Below, one piece after another: positions 7,215 to 14,596 of a DNA stretch of 54,595 bases (the first letter of the stretch is position 1; the number at the start of each line of letters is the position of its first letter). The position numbers and the translations under genes are program-made. Below the pieces are notes generated by a model. That model did no database searches. It was not told where the DNA came from and worked only from the letters and a program-made list of their open reading frames with translations. This stretch comes from a virus. The stretch is from positions 1-54,595 of the IMG/VR virus record IMGVR_UViG_3300007760_000019, one strand, 5' to 3'.

Positions 7215-7888
7215 TCACCTCTTATAAATTGTCCATCAAATCCACAACACTGATATGTTGTGCCAAGAATGTTCCAGGTCGTCGTCACATGATGATGACC
7301 AAAATACCAGATTGGTGGCTCATACCCACACAGCCTCACAGCATTATCTAGATTGCGGGGAGTTGGGCTATCAGACCTAGCATACTTTGCCATTGGGACT
7401 CGGAGTGGAGCATCGTGCGTAACCACAACATCAGGCTTCTCTGTTTCCAACCTTTCGGCAAACAACGAAAACTCCTGATAGCTTGGGGTCTCATTTCTCC
7501 ACCAGCTCTTTCCCTCAGTGCGGTGATGCCGATCGATCGACTCCGCACCCCCAAGAAATAGGTGCTTCTTTCCCTCAAGCGTAAGCATAGCTCCCCGCTG
7601 GATCCAAAAACACCCAGGTGCCAACTCTACCAAATCCGGGTTTCCTTGCTTCTCTGCAAGCTCAGCCCACTTATCCCAGTTATCATGATTGCCACCACAT
7701 GTAATCCATATCGGGGCACCCTCTGGGCGCTTCGAGAAGTACTTGTGAAAACTGCATGGGGATCCACCCCACCTTGCACCAAAATCACCAACCTGGATTA
7801 CATGAGATACGCCTTCCTTGATTGCTTGACGATCAACCATCACAATATCTTGGATAATCCCGTGGATATCACCAACATAAAAAATCAT
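7211..7888 (-). CDS. Calcineurin-like metallophosphoesterase
   Basis: All five metal-binding blocks of the family are present: GDIHG (6-10), GDFG, GNHDN, THDAP and FGHHH. The 225-residue length is a single catalytic domain. Family members hydrolyse phosphomono- or diesters with two divalent metals, and phage members include protein phosphatases and 2',3'-cyclic phosphodiesterases. The substrate cannot be read from sequence. No signal peptide is visible, so it probably acts in the cytoplasm. It overlaps both neighbours by four bases. Confidence 0.9.
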   Translation of the reverse strand: MIFYVGDIHGIIQDIVMVDRQAIKEGVSHVIQVGDFGARWGGSPCSFHKYFSKRPEGAPIWITCGGNHDNWDKWAELAEKQGNPDLVELAPGCFWIQRGAMLTLEGKKHLFLGGAESIDRHHRTEGKSWWRNETPSYQEFSLFAERLETEKPDVVVTHDAPLRVPMAKYARSDSPTPRNLDNAVRLCGYEPPIWYFGHHHVTTTWNILGTTYQCCGFDGQFIRGE

Positions 7889-8076
7889 ATCTCAACCCTA
7901 TCACTTAAAAGCTTTAGATCCCTAACTTTCTCAGATCCTCGGTGGCCATCTGTCCAGAGAATGGTAGCCCAGCGCGCCATCGATCCCAGTGTAAAGATTT
8001 CCAAAACAATTCCGGGTACAGAATAACCTTGGTTCATCTTAACAAGATCACCGGCTCTAATACTTTGAACTGACAT
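7885..8076 (-). CDS. Small 'GDLV' protein, possible SH3-like barrel
   Basis: A 63-residue product with RAGDLVKMNQGYSVPGIVLEI and ATILWTDGHRGSEKVRDLKLL. The pattern of an initial GDLV strand, a GIVLEI strand and a WxDG turn recurs in several neighbouring small genes and resembles small SH3-like or KOW-type barrels. It overlaps the phosphoesterase start by four bases. Function unknown. Confidence 0.6.
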   Translation of the reverse strand: MSVQSIRAGDLVKMNQGYSVPGIVLEIFTLGSMARWATILWTDGHRGSEKVRDLKLLSDRVEI

Positions 8077-8401
8077 TTACTTCTCCTGTCTCATAATCAA
8101 TTAGGTATTGATAATTAGCACCCATATGATCAAATCGCCAATTGTGTTCATCAATAACATATGGTTCATTATCATCAAGAAAATCTGTTTCCGGTGGGCC
8201 CTCATCAAGACCTGAACTGTGAAAGCTGCGAATACCTCCTGTGGCCTGGGCCCTGATTATCATAAGTGATAGACACGTCGTCGTATACTTATCCAAATAG
8301 TTCTGGATGCGATCTTTCATCGTCGCACCATCATAGTGAACGTAGCACCCATTAATTTTTCCATCAGGGAACTTAATCCCCAGCGCTGCATGTGTACTCA
8401 T
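8057..8401 (-). CDS. Conserved-type phage protein with HYDG motif
   Basis: A 114-residue product beginning MSTHAALGIKFPDGKINGCY followed by VHYDGATMKDRI. This resembles a family of small phage proteins with a 'DGxIxxxYxHWDGY' N-terminus, known from many phages but without assigned function. It is the first gene downstream of the consensus promoter at 8426-8457. Confidence 0.65.
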   Translation of the reverse strand: MSTHAALGIKFPDGKINGCYVHYDGATMKDRIQNYLDKYTTTCLSLMIIRAQATGGIRSFHSSGLDEGPPETDFLDDNEPYVIDEHNWRFDHMGANYQYLIDYETGEVNVSSKY

Positions 8402-8425
8402 TTAATAATCTCCACTAGTATATGC

Positions 8426-8457
8426 ATTATACACCCCCGGGGGCAGCTTTACACGAA
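8426..8457 (-). promoter_or_regulatory. Phage promoter, TTCGTGTAAA-N16-TATAAT class
   Basis: The minus strand reads TTCGTGTAAA, a 16-base spacer containing a CCCCCGGGGG palindrome, then TATAAT, 25 bases upstream of the 8057-8401 gene. Confidence 0.75.
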
Positions 8458-8494
8458 GTAACCAATTAAAATATCTTTTATACTTCAAGAATAT

Positions 8495-8776
8495 TCAACA
8501 TTTCTTCCTAATAAAACATCTAGCGAAACACCACTTCGGCCCATTATCGGTTAATACCTTAACTAGTTTTCGATACTCGCCTTTGAAGAGCCTCGCAGAC
8601 TCTACACAAAGATAAGTTCGGTTAGGTTCAATATCTTGAGGCCAGACTACTGTATCTTCAGTTAAGCCTATTCTATTATAATGATATGGAAAAAGCCTGG
8701 CCTCAGATCTATAATCCATTTCATCATCCTTAGTTCGTAGCAGATCGCCTGTTTCGAATTTTAGACTGTGTGCCAT
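8495..8776 (-). CDS. Small 'GDLL' protein, possible SH3-like barrel
   Basis: A 93-residue product with FETGDLLRTKDD at the start, a beta-rich middle (YLCVESARLFKGEYRKLVKVL) and CFARCFIRKKC at the end. AAGGAG stands upstream of the ATG. It overlaps the preceding gene by 47 bases, which is long for this genome, so one of the two boundaries could be wrong. No family recognised. Confidence 0.6.
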   Translation of the reverse strand: MAHSLKFETGDLLRTKDDEMDYRSEARLFPYHYNRIGLTEDTVVWPQDIEPNRTYLCVESARLFKGEYRKLVKVLTDNGPKWCFARCFIRKKC

Positions 8777-8990
8777 TATTGCATGCTCCTTCAGCAGCGG
8801 CTTCCTGAATCACATTCAAATAGCACTCATGCTCTGTCGTAATTCTTCCGTCTGCCCATCTTACTGTTGCAGAAAGCTTGGACTTTACCAATGATGTTTC
8901 TCGAAGTTCCATGATTAAACCGGGATCAGCCCTAACATGATTATTAAAGATTTCTGGGCATTTCCACCCTACTAAATCGCCGACCTTCAT
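8730..8990 (-). CDS. Small 'GDLV' protein, possible SH3-like barrel
   Basis: An 86-residue product starting MKVGDLVGWKCPEIFN, with PGLIMELRETS and ATVRWADGRITT. It has the same GDLV, strand and WxDG layout as the 7885-8076 product, so the two are probably paralogues. The start chosen overlaps the upstream stop (ATGA). Confidence 0.6.
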   Translation of the reverse strand: MKVGDLVGWKCPEIFNNHVRADPGLIMELRETSLVKSKLSATVRWADGRITTEHECYLNVIQEAAAEGACNNGTQSKIRNRRSATN

Positions 8991-9217
8991 CTTAGCACCT
9001 CCCAATCATTACGATGTGAAAGTAAAATATCACCCTCTTTAGTCATAACCTCGATGCCTTCGTTAGTCATCGTGTCAAAGCACCCACCAAGATCATGTGA
9101 TGTTACTGAGTATGATAAACCCATTGCTAACACAATTCCTATCTCTCCCCGCACGCAACGTGGCTCCTTTGCAGCCGGGCGCCGGGTGCCTTTATGTCTG
9201 ACTAGTTCTCCAATCAT
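8987..9217 (-). CDS. Small beta-rich protein
   Basis: A 76-residue product with GELVRHKGTR, GEIGIVLAMGLSY and DILLSHRNDWEVLR, consistent with a small barrel related to its GDLV neighbours. It overlaps genes on both sides by four bases. Function unknown. Confidence 0.6.
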   Translation of the reverse strand: MIGELVRHKGTRRPAAKEPRCVRGEIGIVLAMGLSYSVTSHDLGGCFDTMTNEGIEVMTKEGDILLSHRNDWEVLR

Positions 9218-9531
9218 TTAGCACCTATTGGTACCACATCCCCCTCAGCCTCGCCAAGGTTAACGGTATCTCCCTCTACAGGGGTAGGAGTTTCAATCTT
9301 TTTAAGAAAGTCATCCCGCATTGTTCGAAGCCTCGTTGGCACATTTCCCTTAGGGTAACCGTACGGTTCATCGAATTCAGTATCAACATAGTAATACTCA
9401 GAGTTTGCTGCCATCCTGACATTGAGGGCTACGCCCTCGCCAAACAGCTCATGGGAAACCCTGTCGTTAGTTGCCACCACTGATGGACGTGTAGTCCGCC
9501 CGATAAGCATTGTTGATTTACTCTTCTTCAT
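9214..9531 (-). CDS. Hypothetical small protein, possible SH3-like barrel
   Basis: A 105-residue product with NDRVSHELFGEGVAL and YYYVDTEFDEPYG. The layout resembles UvrD/PcrA-tail-like small barrels (DRVxHxxFGxGxV), though no enzymatic domain accompanies it. It overlaps both neighbours. Confidence 0.55.
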   Translation of the reverse strand: MKKSKSTMLIGRTTRPSVVATNDRVSHELFGEGVALNVRMAANSEYYYVDTEFDEPYGYPKGNVPTRLRTMRDDFLKKIETPTPVEGDTVNLGEAEGDVVPIGAK

Positions 9532-9761
9532 TACTCTTCCTTTGCTCGTTGAATGAGCGTTAAATGTTCACAATCAATCTTGCGAAATGTATTATCATCG
9601 ATTTCTATGGCTTCAATCCATTCGGAGCTATTAGCGGTGCCGGCGTCTCCATATGGACCACAATCCCAGTCACGAAAATATGGGTCTGACAATATTAGTA
9701 CTATTCTACTCATATATTGACAAAGGTCGCCCGGGCGTAGTGTACAAGCTGTATCGCTCAA
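9531..9761 (-). CDS. Small 'GDLC' protein
   Basis: A 76-residue product with LRPGDLCQYMSRIVLILSDP and a C-terminal FRKIDCEHLTLIQRA. It fits the cluster of short GD-(L/I) beta-type proteins. No family recognised. It overlaps neighbours by one and four bases. Confidence 0.6.
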   Translation of the reverse strand: MSDTACTLRPGDLCQYMSRIVLILSDPYFRDWDCGPYGDAGTANSSEWIEAIEIDDNTFRKIDCEHLTLIQRAKEE

Positions 9762-10297
9762 TATCTTCTCCCCACCCAGCCGCGCCGGCGATGGCGCCTG
9801 GCGGATTGTTTCATCTTATACTCAAGCTTCTCAGCCTCCTTTTGCTCTGGGGTAACCCAACAAATCTCAGCACAAACCGTCTTACCGGATTTTGCCACAA
9901 AAGTAGGGGCATTACACTTATAGCACCTCTTACCAGTCTTGGCACTCTTCCAAGTATCGCGCATGCGATGTAGCATACGATCAACAATCTCCTCAATGTT
10001 ACCAGTGCGGTGGACACGAGTCGATTTTACAATACCCTTTGTATCACCTGACTTTGTTTTATAGACCGCACATACTCGAATAGCATCCATACCATTTGAT
10101 CGAACTTCCTGACCTACAACTGTTGTATATACCTTTACGGAAATACTTTCATCAATTGCCCTAGAGAAAACTCTCTCTTTGGTCTTTGCATCAACCTCAA
10201 GGTCCTCAGTAAAACCGGCCTCATCTAGCCTACCCATAATACTCAGGGCCAGCATCTCACGCAGGATCTGCAATCCAGGATCATAATCACCAGCCAT
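9758..10297 (-). CDS. Hypothetical protein with zinc-ribbon-like cysteines
   Basis: A 179-residue product with a helical N-terminus, a beta-rich centre and a Cys cluster RCYKCNAPTFVAKSGKTVCAE (CxxC then C) near residue 135 that could bind one zinc. It ends in a basic tail RRHRRRGWVGRRY. The basic tail and Cys knuckle suggest nucleic-acid binding. The start shares its A with the upstream TGA. Confidence 0.65.
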   Translation of the reverse strand: MAGDYDPGLQILREMLALSIMGRLDEAGFTEDLEVDAKTKERVFSRAIDESISVKVYTTVVGQEVRSNGMDAIRVCAVYKTKSGDTKGIVKSTRVHRTGNIEEIVDRMLHRMRDTWKSAKTGKRCYKCNAPTFVAKSGKTVCAEICWVTPEQKEAEKLEYKMKQSARRHRRRGWVGRRY

Positions 10298-10620
10298 CAA
10301 ACCACCTCCAGTCTTTTAAGTTCAGGCCATACCGCTTGGCCGGCCTCGTATGTCATAGCTAAATTTGGGTCATTAGAACAAATTGCTCGAGTTACCCAGA
10401 GAGATAAAACTCCACGCAAGTCTTCGGGCACTTCATCCATACGAATAAAATCCTTCTTATATACATACCCGAGCCCTTGAGGTGCATTGGTATGCGGATT
10501 ATTGAGATAGCAAATATCAATATGGTTCTTTCGAACTTTGGTTACCAAGATAGGGCCTGAGAACATTACAGGCTTATCTGAATATTGGCATTTACTAAAT
10601 ACGATATCGCCAACCTTCAT
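10297..10620 (-). CDS. Small 'GDIV' protein
   Basis: A 107-residue product starting MKVGDIVFSKCQYSDKPVMF. It continues with IDICYLNNP and YVYKKDFIRM, a strand pattern like the other GDxV proteins. The C-terminal third is helical (DLRGVLSLWVTRAI). Stop and start overlap with neighbours. Function unknown. Confidence 0.6.
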   Translation of the reverse strand: MKVGDIVFSKCQYSDKPVMFSGPILVTKVRKNHIDICYLNNPHTNAPQGLGYVYKKDFIRMDEVPEDLRGVLSLWVTRAICSNDPNLAMTYEAGQAVWPELKRLEVV

Positions 10621-11009
10621 TAAATCACCTCAAGGAGATCACGCTTGACATAAGCGGTTTCACCGGTATGAGTACAGAGTAGCATCGTCATACCTGGGGT
10701 AGCATTTCCCCAACCCAGCCGGACTCTGCATCGGGCCCGAAGAACCTGGTAGATTCGATCGCGGTGGAGAGTCACTTGTCTTGACTGCGGCGGGAGCTTC
10801 GACTCACCAGCGGAGTCCATCCCCTTGCTGGCATCGGAATCATACCATGCAGAAGTTTCTTCAGCGGTAACTGGGCGAGCTGCCTGGACGGTACCGGCCT
10901 CATCATTCGCGTAATTAGTTCGAGGGTATTGAAGGCCTCCACCAAACTTTTCGGTAAAGCATCGATCTACATTCAATTTAACCAAGGCGCCTTTTCTTAG
11001 GGTACTCAT
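10620..11009 (-). CDS. Hypothetical small-barrel protein, first gene of its operon
   Basis: A 129-residue product with GALVKLNVDRCFTEKFGGGL and AGTVQAARPVTAEETSAWYD, then VTLHRDRIYQVLRARCRVRL. It is beta-rich with a long loop. It is first behind the promoter at 11055-11086, and six overlapping genes follow, suggesting one transcript down to about 8.5 kb. Confidence 0.6.
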   Translation of the reverse strand: MSTLRKGALVKLNVDRCFTEKFGGGLQYPRTNYANDEAGTVQAARPVTAEETSAWYDSDASKGMDSAGESKLPPQSRQVTLHRDRIYQVLRARCRVRLGWGNATPGMTMLLCTHTGETAYVKRDLLEVI

Positions 11010-11054
11010 GTATTCTCCAGGTTGCGGTAGGATCCATTCCCCACCATCAATTAT

Positions 11055-11086
11055 ATTATACCCTAGTATGAGAATATTTGCACGAG
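11055..11086 (-). promoter_or_regulatory. Phage promoter, TTCGTGTAAA-N16-TATAAT class (variant)
   Basis: The minus strand reads CTCGTGCAAA, 16 bases, then TATAAT. It differs from the consensus in two positions of the upstream box. It drives the 10620-11009 operon. Confidence 0.7.
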
Positions 11087-11107
11087 CATGCCTAATAAAT
11101 CCCTAAA

Positions 11108-11341
11108 CTAATCTTTATTAGAACCCACTAGATTACCTTCGCCTGGACCTGATAGTGGGAATGCTTTCGAAGAAGAGGTATGATCACCTGGAACCAAAGC
11201 AACCAGAGATTCTCCTGGATATTGTTTTTCGAATGTAGCCTTGGCATCCATAGAGTCATGGGGCCCATTGAAAGTATTAACATGCGTATTTCCTGCTGAC
11301 CAGTTATATGATACTGCAGTCCATATTCTTATAAACGTCAT
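11108..11341 (-). CDS. Hypothetical protein
   Basis: A 77-residue product with an aromatic N-terminus (FIRIWTAVSYNWSAGNTHV) and YPGESLVALVPGDH. Similar short single-strand-repeat proteins occur in phages, but I cannot name a family. It overlaps the coiled-coil gene upstream by four bases. Confidence 0.6.
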   Translation of the reverse strand: MTFIRIWTAVSYNWSAGNTHVNTFNGPHDSMDAKATFEKQYPGESLVALVPGDHTSSSKAFPLSGPGEGNLVGSNKD

Positions 11342-11541
11342 CTTTCCTCACTATGATAATAGTCTTTTGCTTTTTCAAGTGCCTCAGCAAGATCAGCTTC
11401 TTCAAGCTCTTCAAGGTCGACTGCCGATGATTCATATGCATCAACTATTTGTTCCAATAGTTCATAATACTCCTCGACGGTGTCTCGCAATCTTTCAACT
11501 TCTTCTTCAAGATCCCACTGTGTACGTGTTTCCTTAGTCAT
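11338..11541 (-). CDS. Acidic coiled-coil microprotein
   Basis: A 67-residue product, almost entirely Glu/Leu heptads (LEEEVERLRDTVEEYYELLE, VDLEELEEADLAEALEKA), predicted to form a coiled coil. No catalytic residues are visible. It might bind a partner protein, but there is no direct clue. Confidence 0.6.
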   Translation of the reverse strand: MTKETRTQWDLEEEVERLRDTVEEYYELLEQIVDAYESSAVDLEELEEADLAEALEKAKDYYHSEER

Positions 11542-11623
11542 ATTTTAAGCTCCTAAAATACCATTGTACAAGCAGGCCGAAATAGTCAGGCCTACCCACA
11601 TTAGGTATTACGCAGGATATAAG

Positions 11624-11902
11624 TTATTCAGCCTGATCTGATGCGATTCCGAGAATCGCATACCCGCAGATATCATTCCATGGGCTCTCACCAAAAGCAT
11701 CTTTCCTTGTTGCTAGTCTAAATAATTTGTCTAAGACACGAGTAATTGCCAACATGTCCCTGTATTGGTGGGGCTCCACACCATTTGGGTATAGTACCTG
11801 CAGAATCTCTTCAGCACGTCCAAAGCTGTCACCATAAGCTTCATTTTTTTCTTTCACTAAGGCACCCACCAACCGGCCGATTTCTTCAAAGTCTCTTTTC
11901 AT
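11624..11902 (-). CDS. MazG-like / DUF1599-type nucleotide-associated protein
   Basis: A 92-residue product with VKEKNEAYGDSFGRAEEIL, RDMLAITRVLDKLFRLATRK and DAFGESPWNDICGYAIL. This layout matches an all-helical family common in phages and related to MazG/DUF1599 proteins, often found near nucleotide-metabolism genes. The conserved acidic residues would bind magnesium for nucleotide hydrolysis if it is active. Activity is not shown by the sequence. Confidence 0.65.
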   Translation of the reverse strand: MKRDFEEIGRLVGALVKEKNEAYGDSFGRAEEILQVLYPNGVEPHQYRDMLAITRVLDKLFRLATRKDAFGESPWNDICGYAILGIASDQAE

Positions 11903-11911
11903 GATGCTCCT

Positions 11912-12184
11912 TTAATAATATGGATTTTGTCCCAGGGCATGATCTGTTGCATCAACTACTTCAGAGATACCTGGAAATTCTTCTTGTATTGCATGGGTTA
12001 TCATCAACTTCAGCGTTACTGTTGCGCTAGCACAACCCTGGCAGCCACCACCCATCATGATACCAAGTACCCCTGTACTTTCATCGTAGTCTTGTATTTG
12101 AGCATATCCCCCATGCATCTCAAGGCCAGGATTTATCATTTCATCAATAAATTTTTCAATTTGATCTTTATTCGGTCTTTCCAC
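11912..12184 (-). CDS. NifU C-terminal-domain (Nfu-type) Fe-S carrier
   Basis: The 90-residue product is a stand-alone NifU C-terminal domain with the cluster-binding motif GGGCQGCASA (C48, C51) in the correct context (LEMHGGYAQIQDYDE, VTLKLMITHAIQEEFPGI). Nfu proteins carry 4Fe-4S clusters to client enzymes. A GTG start is chosen here because GGAAAGG lies nine bases before it. A longer ATG frame from 12247 would overlap the IscA-like gene by 80 bases. It directly follows that IscA-like gene, so the pair looks like a delivery module. Confidence 0.85.
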   Translation of the reverse strand: MERPNKDQIEKFIDEMINPGLEMHGGYAQIQDYDESTGVLGIMMGGGCQGCASATVTLKLMITHAIQEEFPGISEVVDATDHALGQNPYY

Positions 12185-12539
12185 TTTGTTGTACCTTTCC
12201 CATATCAAATGCAACTGACTCGCCACATCCACAAGATTTTGATGCATAGGGAGTTTTGAATGTAAACCCGGAAGACATCAACGATTCTTCATAATCAATC
12301 TCTGTACCGGTAAGAAAAATTATTGATTTCTTACCACAATAAATCTTTAAGCCATCGTGCTCAGAGACAACATACATCGACTCATTTTTCGGGGGTTCAA
12401 TAAAATCAAATTCATACATAAATCCAGAACATCCCCCGCCCCGCAGGCCGACGCATAATACCCAATCCTCCGGCTTCTGCAACTTCGTTCTCATCTCTTT
12501 AGCTTTTGCAAGAGCCTTATCTGTTATTTTTAACCCCAT
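12168..12539 (-). CDS. IscA/SufA/HesB A-type Fe-S carrier
   Basis: A 123-residue A-type carrier. The three family cysteines are present: C37 in GGGCSGF, and C103 and C105 in KSCGCGES. The intervening beta-sandwich is conserved in pattern (GLKIYCGKKSIIFLTGTEID, GFTFKTPYA). A-type carriers take clusters from the IscU or SufB scaffold and pass them to apo-enzymes. The first base of the peptide deformylase stop overlaps its start. No scaffold or cysteine desulfurase is visible, so it would depend on host clusters. Confidence 0.92.
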   Translation of the reverse strand: MGLKITDKALAKAKEMRTKLQKPEDWVLCVGLRGGGCSGFMYEFDFIEPPKNESMYVVSEHDGLKIYCGKKSIIFLTGTEIDYEESLMSSGFTFKTPYASKSCGCGESVAFDMGKVQQSGKTE

Positions 12540-13222
12540 TACTTTTTCTTCCTCTTTTTGCCATGCGTCTTTTTTACCTTAACTCGTTTCTTCTTCTTCT
12601 TGCCCGGGCCGTGTGACTGTTGCCTCGGATCATCTGGGTTAATCCCTCTTAGTTCAAGGCGTTCTCGACGTTGTAACTCAGCCGTAAGCTTAGCCTTACG
12701 CTTTCTTAGTTTAAGTATTTTCTTCTGGATTCTTTGGCGTTCCCAATGTGAAGTCCTGTTAAGATAAAGTAGTCCAGCTAGGTGATCTGTTTCATGTTGT
12801 ATTACACCGCCGAGGGGCCATGGTGCGTCGAATGATTTAGACTCCCCTTCAATATTTTGATATGTTACGTGCACACCGTCTTTTCTTTTCACATGTGCAT
12901 TATAGCCAGGTACTGAAAGACATGCTTCTTGCCATCTAATCTCATTGCCAGAAAGTTTCAAGGCAGGATTTATTAGAACTAGCAAATCCTCATTTCCTGA
13001 AAATGGATCTGGATTATCGATCTCTATTCTGCCACAGTCAATTACTAGCACCTGTTGATGCCTGTTGATCTGTGGGGCTGATAGGCCGATGCCAAAATTA
13101 ACATTCATAGTGTCAATTAAGTCTTGTACCAATGATCTTAAATCATCATCAAAATCGATAACTGGGACTGATTTTTTATTTAGCCCTGAGCTGGGCCATG
13201 TCAATATCGTACGATTAGCCAT
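12539..13222 (-). CDS. Peptide deformylase with long basic tail
   Basis: The enzyme removes the N-formyl group from nascent proteins. All three motifs are intact: GIGLSAPQ (44-51), EACLS (99-103) and QHETDH (142-147), with the metal held by one Cys and two His. Residues 160-227 are an unusual Lys/Arg-rich extension ending in HGKKRKKK, not part of the normal fold. It could contact rRNA at the ribosome exit. Phage deformylases are known in marine phages, usually short versions. It is first in an Fe-S operon behind a weak consensus promoter. Confidence 0.93.
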   Translation of the reverse strand: MANRTILTWPSSGLNKKSVPVIDFDDDLRSLVQDLIDTMNVNFGIGLSAPQINRHQQVLVIDCGRIEIDNPDPFSGNEDLLVLINPALKLSGNEIRWQEACLSVPGYNAHVKRKDGVHVTYQNIEGESKSFDAPWPLGGVIQHETDHLAGLLYLNRTSHWERQRIQKKILKLRKRKAKLTAELQRRERLELRGINPDDPRQQSHGPGKKKKKRVKVKKTHGKKRKKK

Positions 13223-13228
13223 GGTACA

Positions 13229-13260
13229 ATTATAACGGGTTACTGTATTGAGTACAAGAG
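13229..13260 (-). promoter_or_regulatory. Probable phage promoter (weaker upstream box)
   Basis: The minus strand reads CTCTTGTACT, 16 bases, then TATAAT. The -10 and spacing fit the class exactly; the upstream box matches at six of ten positions. It lies immediately before the deformylase ATG, so the leader would be very short. Confidence 0.5.
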
Positions 13261-13261
13261 G

Positions 13262-13426
13262 CTACTCTGGATCGGGTGCAAAATAATGGCCGATTGTGCA
13301 TGCAATTCCTGATAATACGTTTAGCAAGCAAAGATCCCAAAGCTCCATTGATGCACTGCCAATGGCCAGGCATACATTCATTAAAACAAAGATTAGCCAC
13401 ACCCATTTTGGAATTGGTAGCCACAT
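13262..13426 (-). CDS. Small membrane protein
   Basis: A 54-residue product starting MWLPIPKWVWLIFVLMNVCL, with a second hydrophobic stretch (LCLLNVLSGIACTIGHYF), probably two short membrane helices. This frame was chosen over an overlapping one at 13230-13424 because of its hydrophobic pattern and its position right after the upstream stop. The ribosome-binding site is weak. Function unknown. Confidence 0.5.
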   Translation of the reverse strand: MWLPIPKWVWLIFVLMNVCLAIGSASMELWDLCLLNVLSGIACTIGHYFAPDPE

Positions 13427-13433
13427 CTTCGGT

Positions 13434-13676
13434 TTATTCAATGGGTTTCTCCACAAAGTTATGATCCCAGACAAGCAGCACCTGACCATCTACCAGGGCA
13501 TGCCAACATTGTCTTCCTTGACGATCTAAAAGAACAGCATTCGTCTCTTCAAGAAGACTAACGGCTGGGCGGCCTATGGCCGGTTTTCCAATACCTGGGA
13601 CAATAAAATATTGTCCGGAACGTAATTTTACTAACTGCCCTTGTTCTGATGCTTTATTTATGTTTATTTCATTCAT
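13434..13676 (-). CDS. Small beta-rich protein of the 'GxLV' type
   Basis: An 80-residue product starting MNEININKASEQGQLVKLRS, with YFIVPGIGKPAIGRPAVSLL and QCWHALVDGQVLLVWDHN. It resembles the GDLV proteins of the 8-11 kb cluster in layout. CAGGA precedes the chosen ATG. Function unknown. Confidence 0.55.
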   Translation of the reverse strand: MNEININKASEQGQLVKLRSGQYFIVPGIGKPAIGRPAVSLLEETNAVLLDRQGRQCWHALVDGQVLLVWDHNFVEKPIE

Positions 13677-13689
13677 TATTATTCCTGAA

Positions 13690-14274
13690 TTATGCCTGGC
13701 TTTCTGGGTGCCCTGCCTTGACCAGTGACCCAACTATCTGAGCCTTGGTACTCTTACTGCTCAGCCCCTCTATATTTACACTTTGTGCAAGTTCAAGGAG
13801 CTGACTCTTTTTCATCATAAAGTTCCATATAATTTTCTTGGACTTTTCAGGCTCTTTAACAATTGGAGTAGGTGCAGGCTCAAGAGTACTTTTAGCCTCT
13901 TTGGCCTCAGGTTTTGATGCCACTTCAGCTATAAATGGTTTTATCATTGGTGCCGGACTTTTTTTAGGTTCCGGCTTTTTTCTAACTGGCGGCACTTTTA
14001 CCGGCTGCTTTGGTGTGGGCTTTGGCTCTGGCTTACGCTTCGGCACCTGCCGTGGTTTCGGTTTTGGCTTAGGCGGTATACTTTTTGATTTGGGTGGCGC
14101 AGGATTATTAGCTGCAGCCAAAAGATCTTTTACTGCATCATGCTTAGGCGGCGATATTGATCGTTTCTTACATTCTGCCTCTAGATCGGCATATGTCTGA
14201 ATCTTCTTGCCCCTCAGCCATGCAACAATATTTAGCCCTCTTCTCTTAGTATAGTGCTCCCAACTTATTGGCAT
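13690..14274 (-). CDS. Pro/Lys-rich linker protein with HeH/SAP-like end
   Basis: A 194-residue protein in three parts. The first is a helical N-terminal domain (SWEHYTKRRGLNIVAWLRGK). The second is a disordered central linker of about 90 residues made of Pro-Lys/Glu repeats such as PPKPKPKPRQVPKRKPEPKP. The third is a C-terminal helix-extension-helix motif (KKSQLLELAQSVNIEGLSSK) of the SAP/HeH type that often binds DNA or RNA. It could tether nucleic acid to another protein. No family name can be given for the N-terminal part. Confidence 0.65.
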   Translation of the reverse strand: MPISWEHYTKRRGLNIVAWLRGKKIQTYADLEAECKKRSISPPKHDAVKDLLAAANNPAPPKSKSIPPKPKPKPRQVPKRKPEPKPTPKQPVKVPPVRKKPEPKKSPAPMIKPFIAEVASKPEAKEAKSTLEPAPTPIVKEPEKSKKIIWNFMMKKSQLLELAQSVNIEGLSSKSTKAQIVGSLVKAGHPESQA

Positions 14275-14289
14275 CTTTACTCCTTTTGA

Positions 14290-14595
14290 CTAAATATCAA
14301 TCTTACTGTCGTCATCGTAAACCTCACCAATCAATTCAATCATACCCGATTGAAATCTAGGATCGCGTGCTGCTTTTTCAACATGTGACGGATCATCAGC
14401 CAGATCATATAGTTCACAAAGAGGGGTTGCTAGCTTTTTCATAGCCCGCAGGAAAATATTCCTTGCAGTAGCATGATTCATCTGATGGCCATCTTCGGTC
14501 ATCTTCTGGGCAATGGTCCTATAGTCCATTCCTCCATCCGTACCTGTAACAGTTGCATATCCCTGCTTACTTTTGAATCCCTTTGGCATACTCAT
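14290..14595 (-). CDS. Sigma region-4-like helix-turn-helix protein
   Basis: A 101-residue product. Residues 22-52 (MDYRTIAQKMTEDGHQMNHA followed by TARNIFLRAMKKL) align by eye with the helix-turn-helix of sigma-70 region 4.2 (pattern: EIGKxFxVTRERIRQIExxALRKL), but with a longer turn. GGAGG precedes the chosen ATG. The start lies within the last codons of the sigma-factor gene, so the two are translationally coupled. It may supply or modify -35 recognition for that sigma factor; this is inference. Confidence 0.6.
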   Translation of the reverse strand: MSMPKGFKSKQGYATVTGTDGGMDYRTIAQKMTEDGHQMNHATARNIFLRAMKKLATPLCELYDLADDPSHVEKAARDPRFQSGMIELIGEVYDDDSKIDI

Positions 14596-14596
14596 A

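Noticed and set aside
8730-8776. A frameshift where the 8495 and 8730 genes overlap by 47 bases
   Set aside because: The 8495 gene has its own AAGGAG and ATG, and both products have a complete small-barrel layout, so an unusually long overlap is the simpler reading.
13230-13424. A 64-residue frame overlapping the small membrane gene
   Set aside because: It lies in another frame of 13262-13426, has no ribosome-binding site and no coherent hydrophobic pattern.
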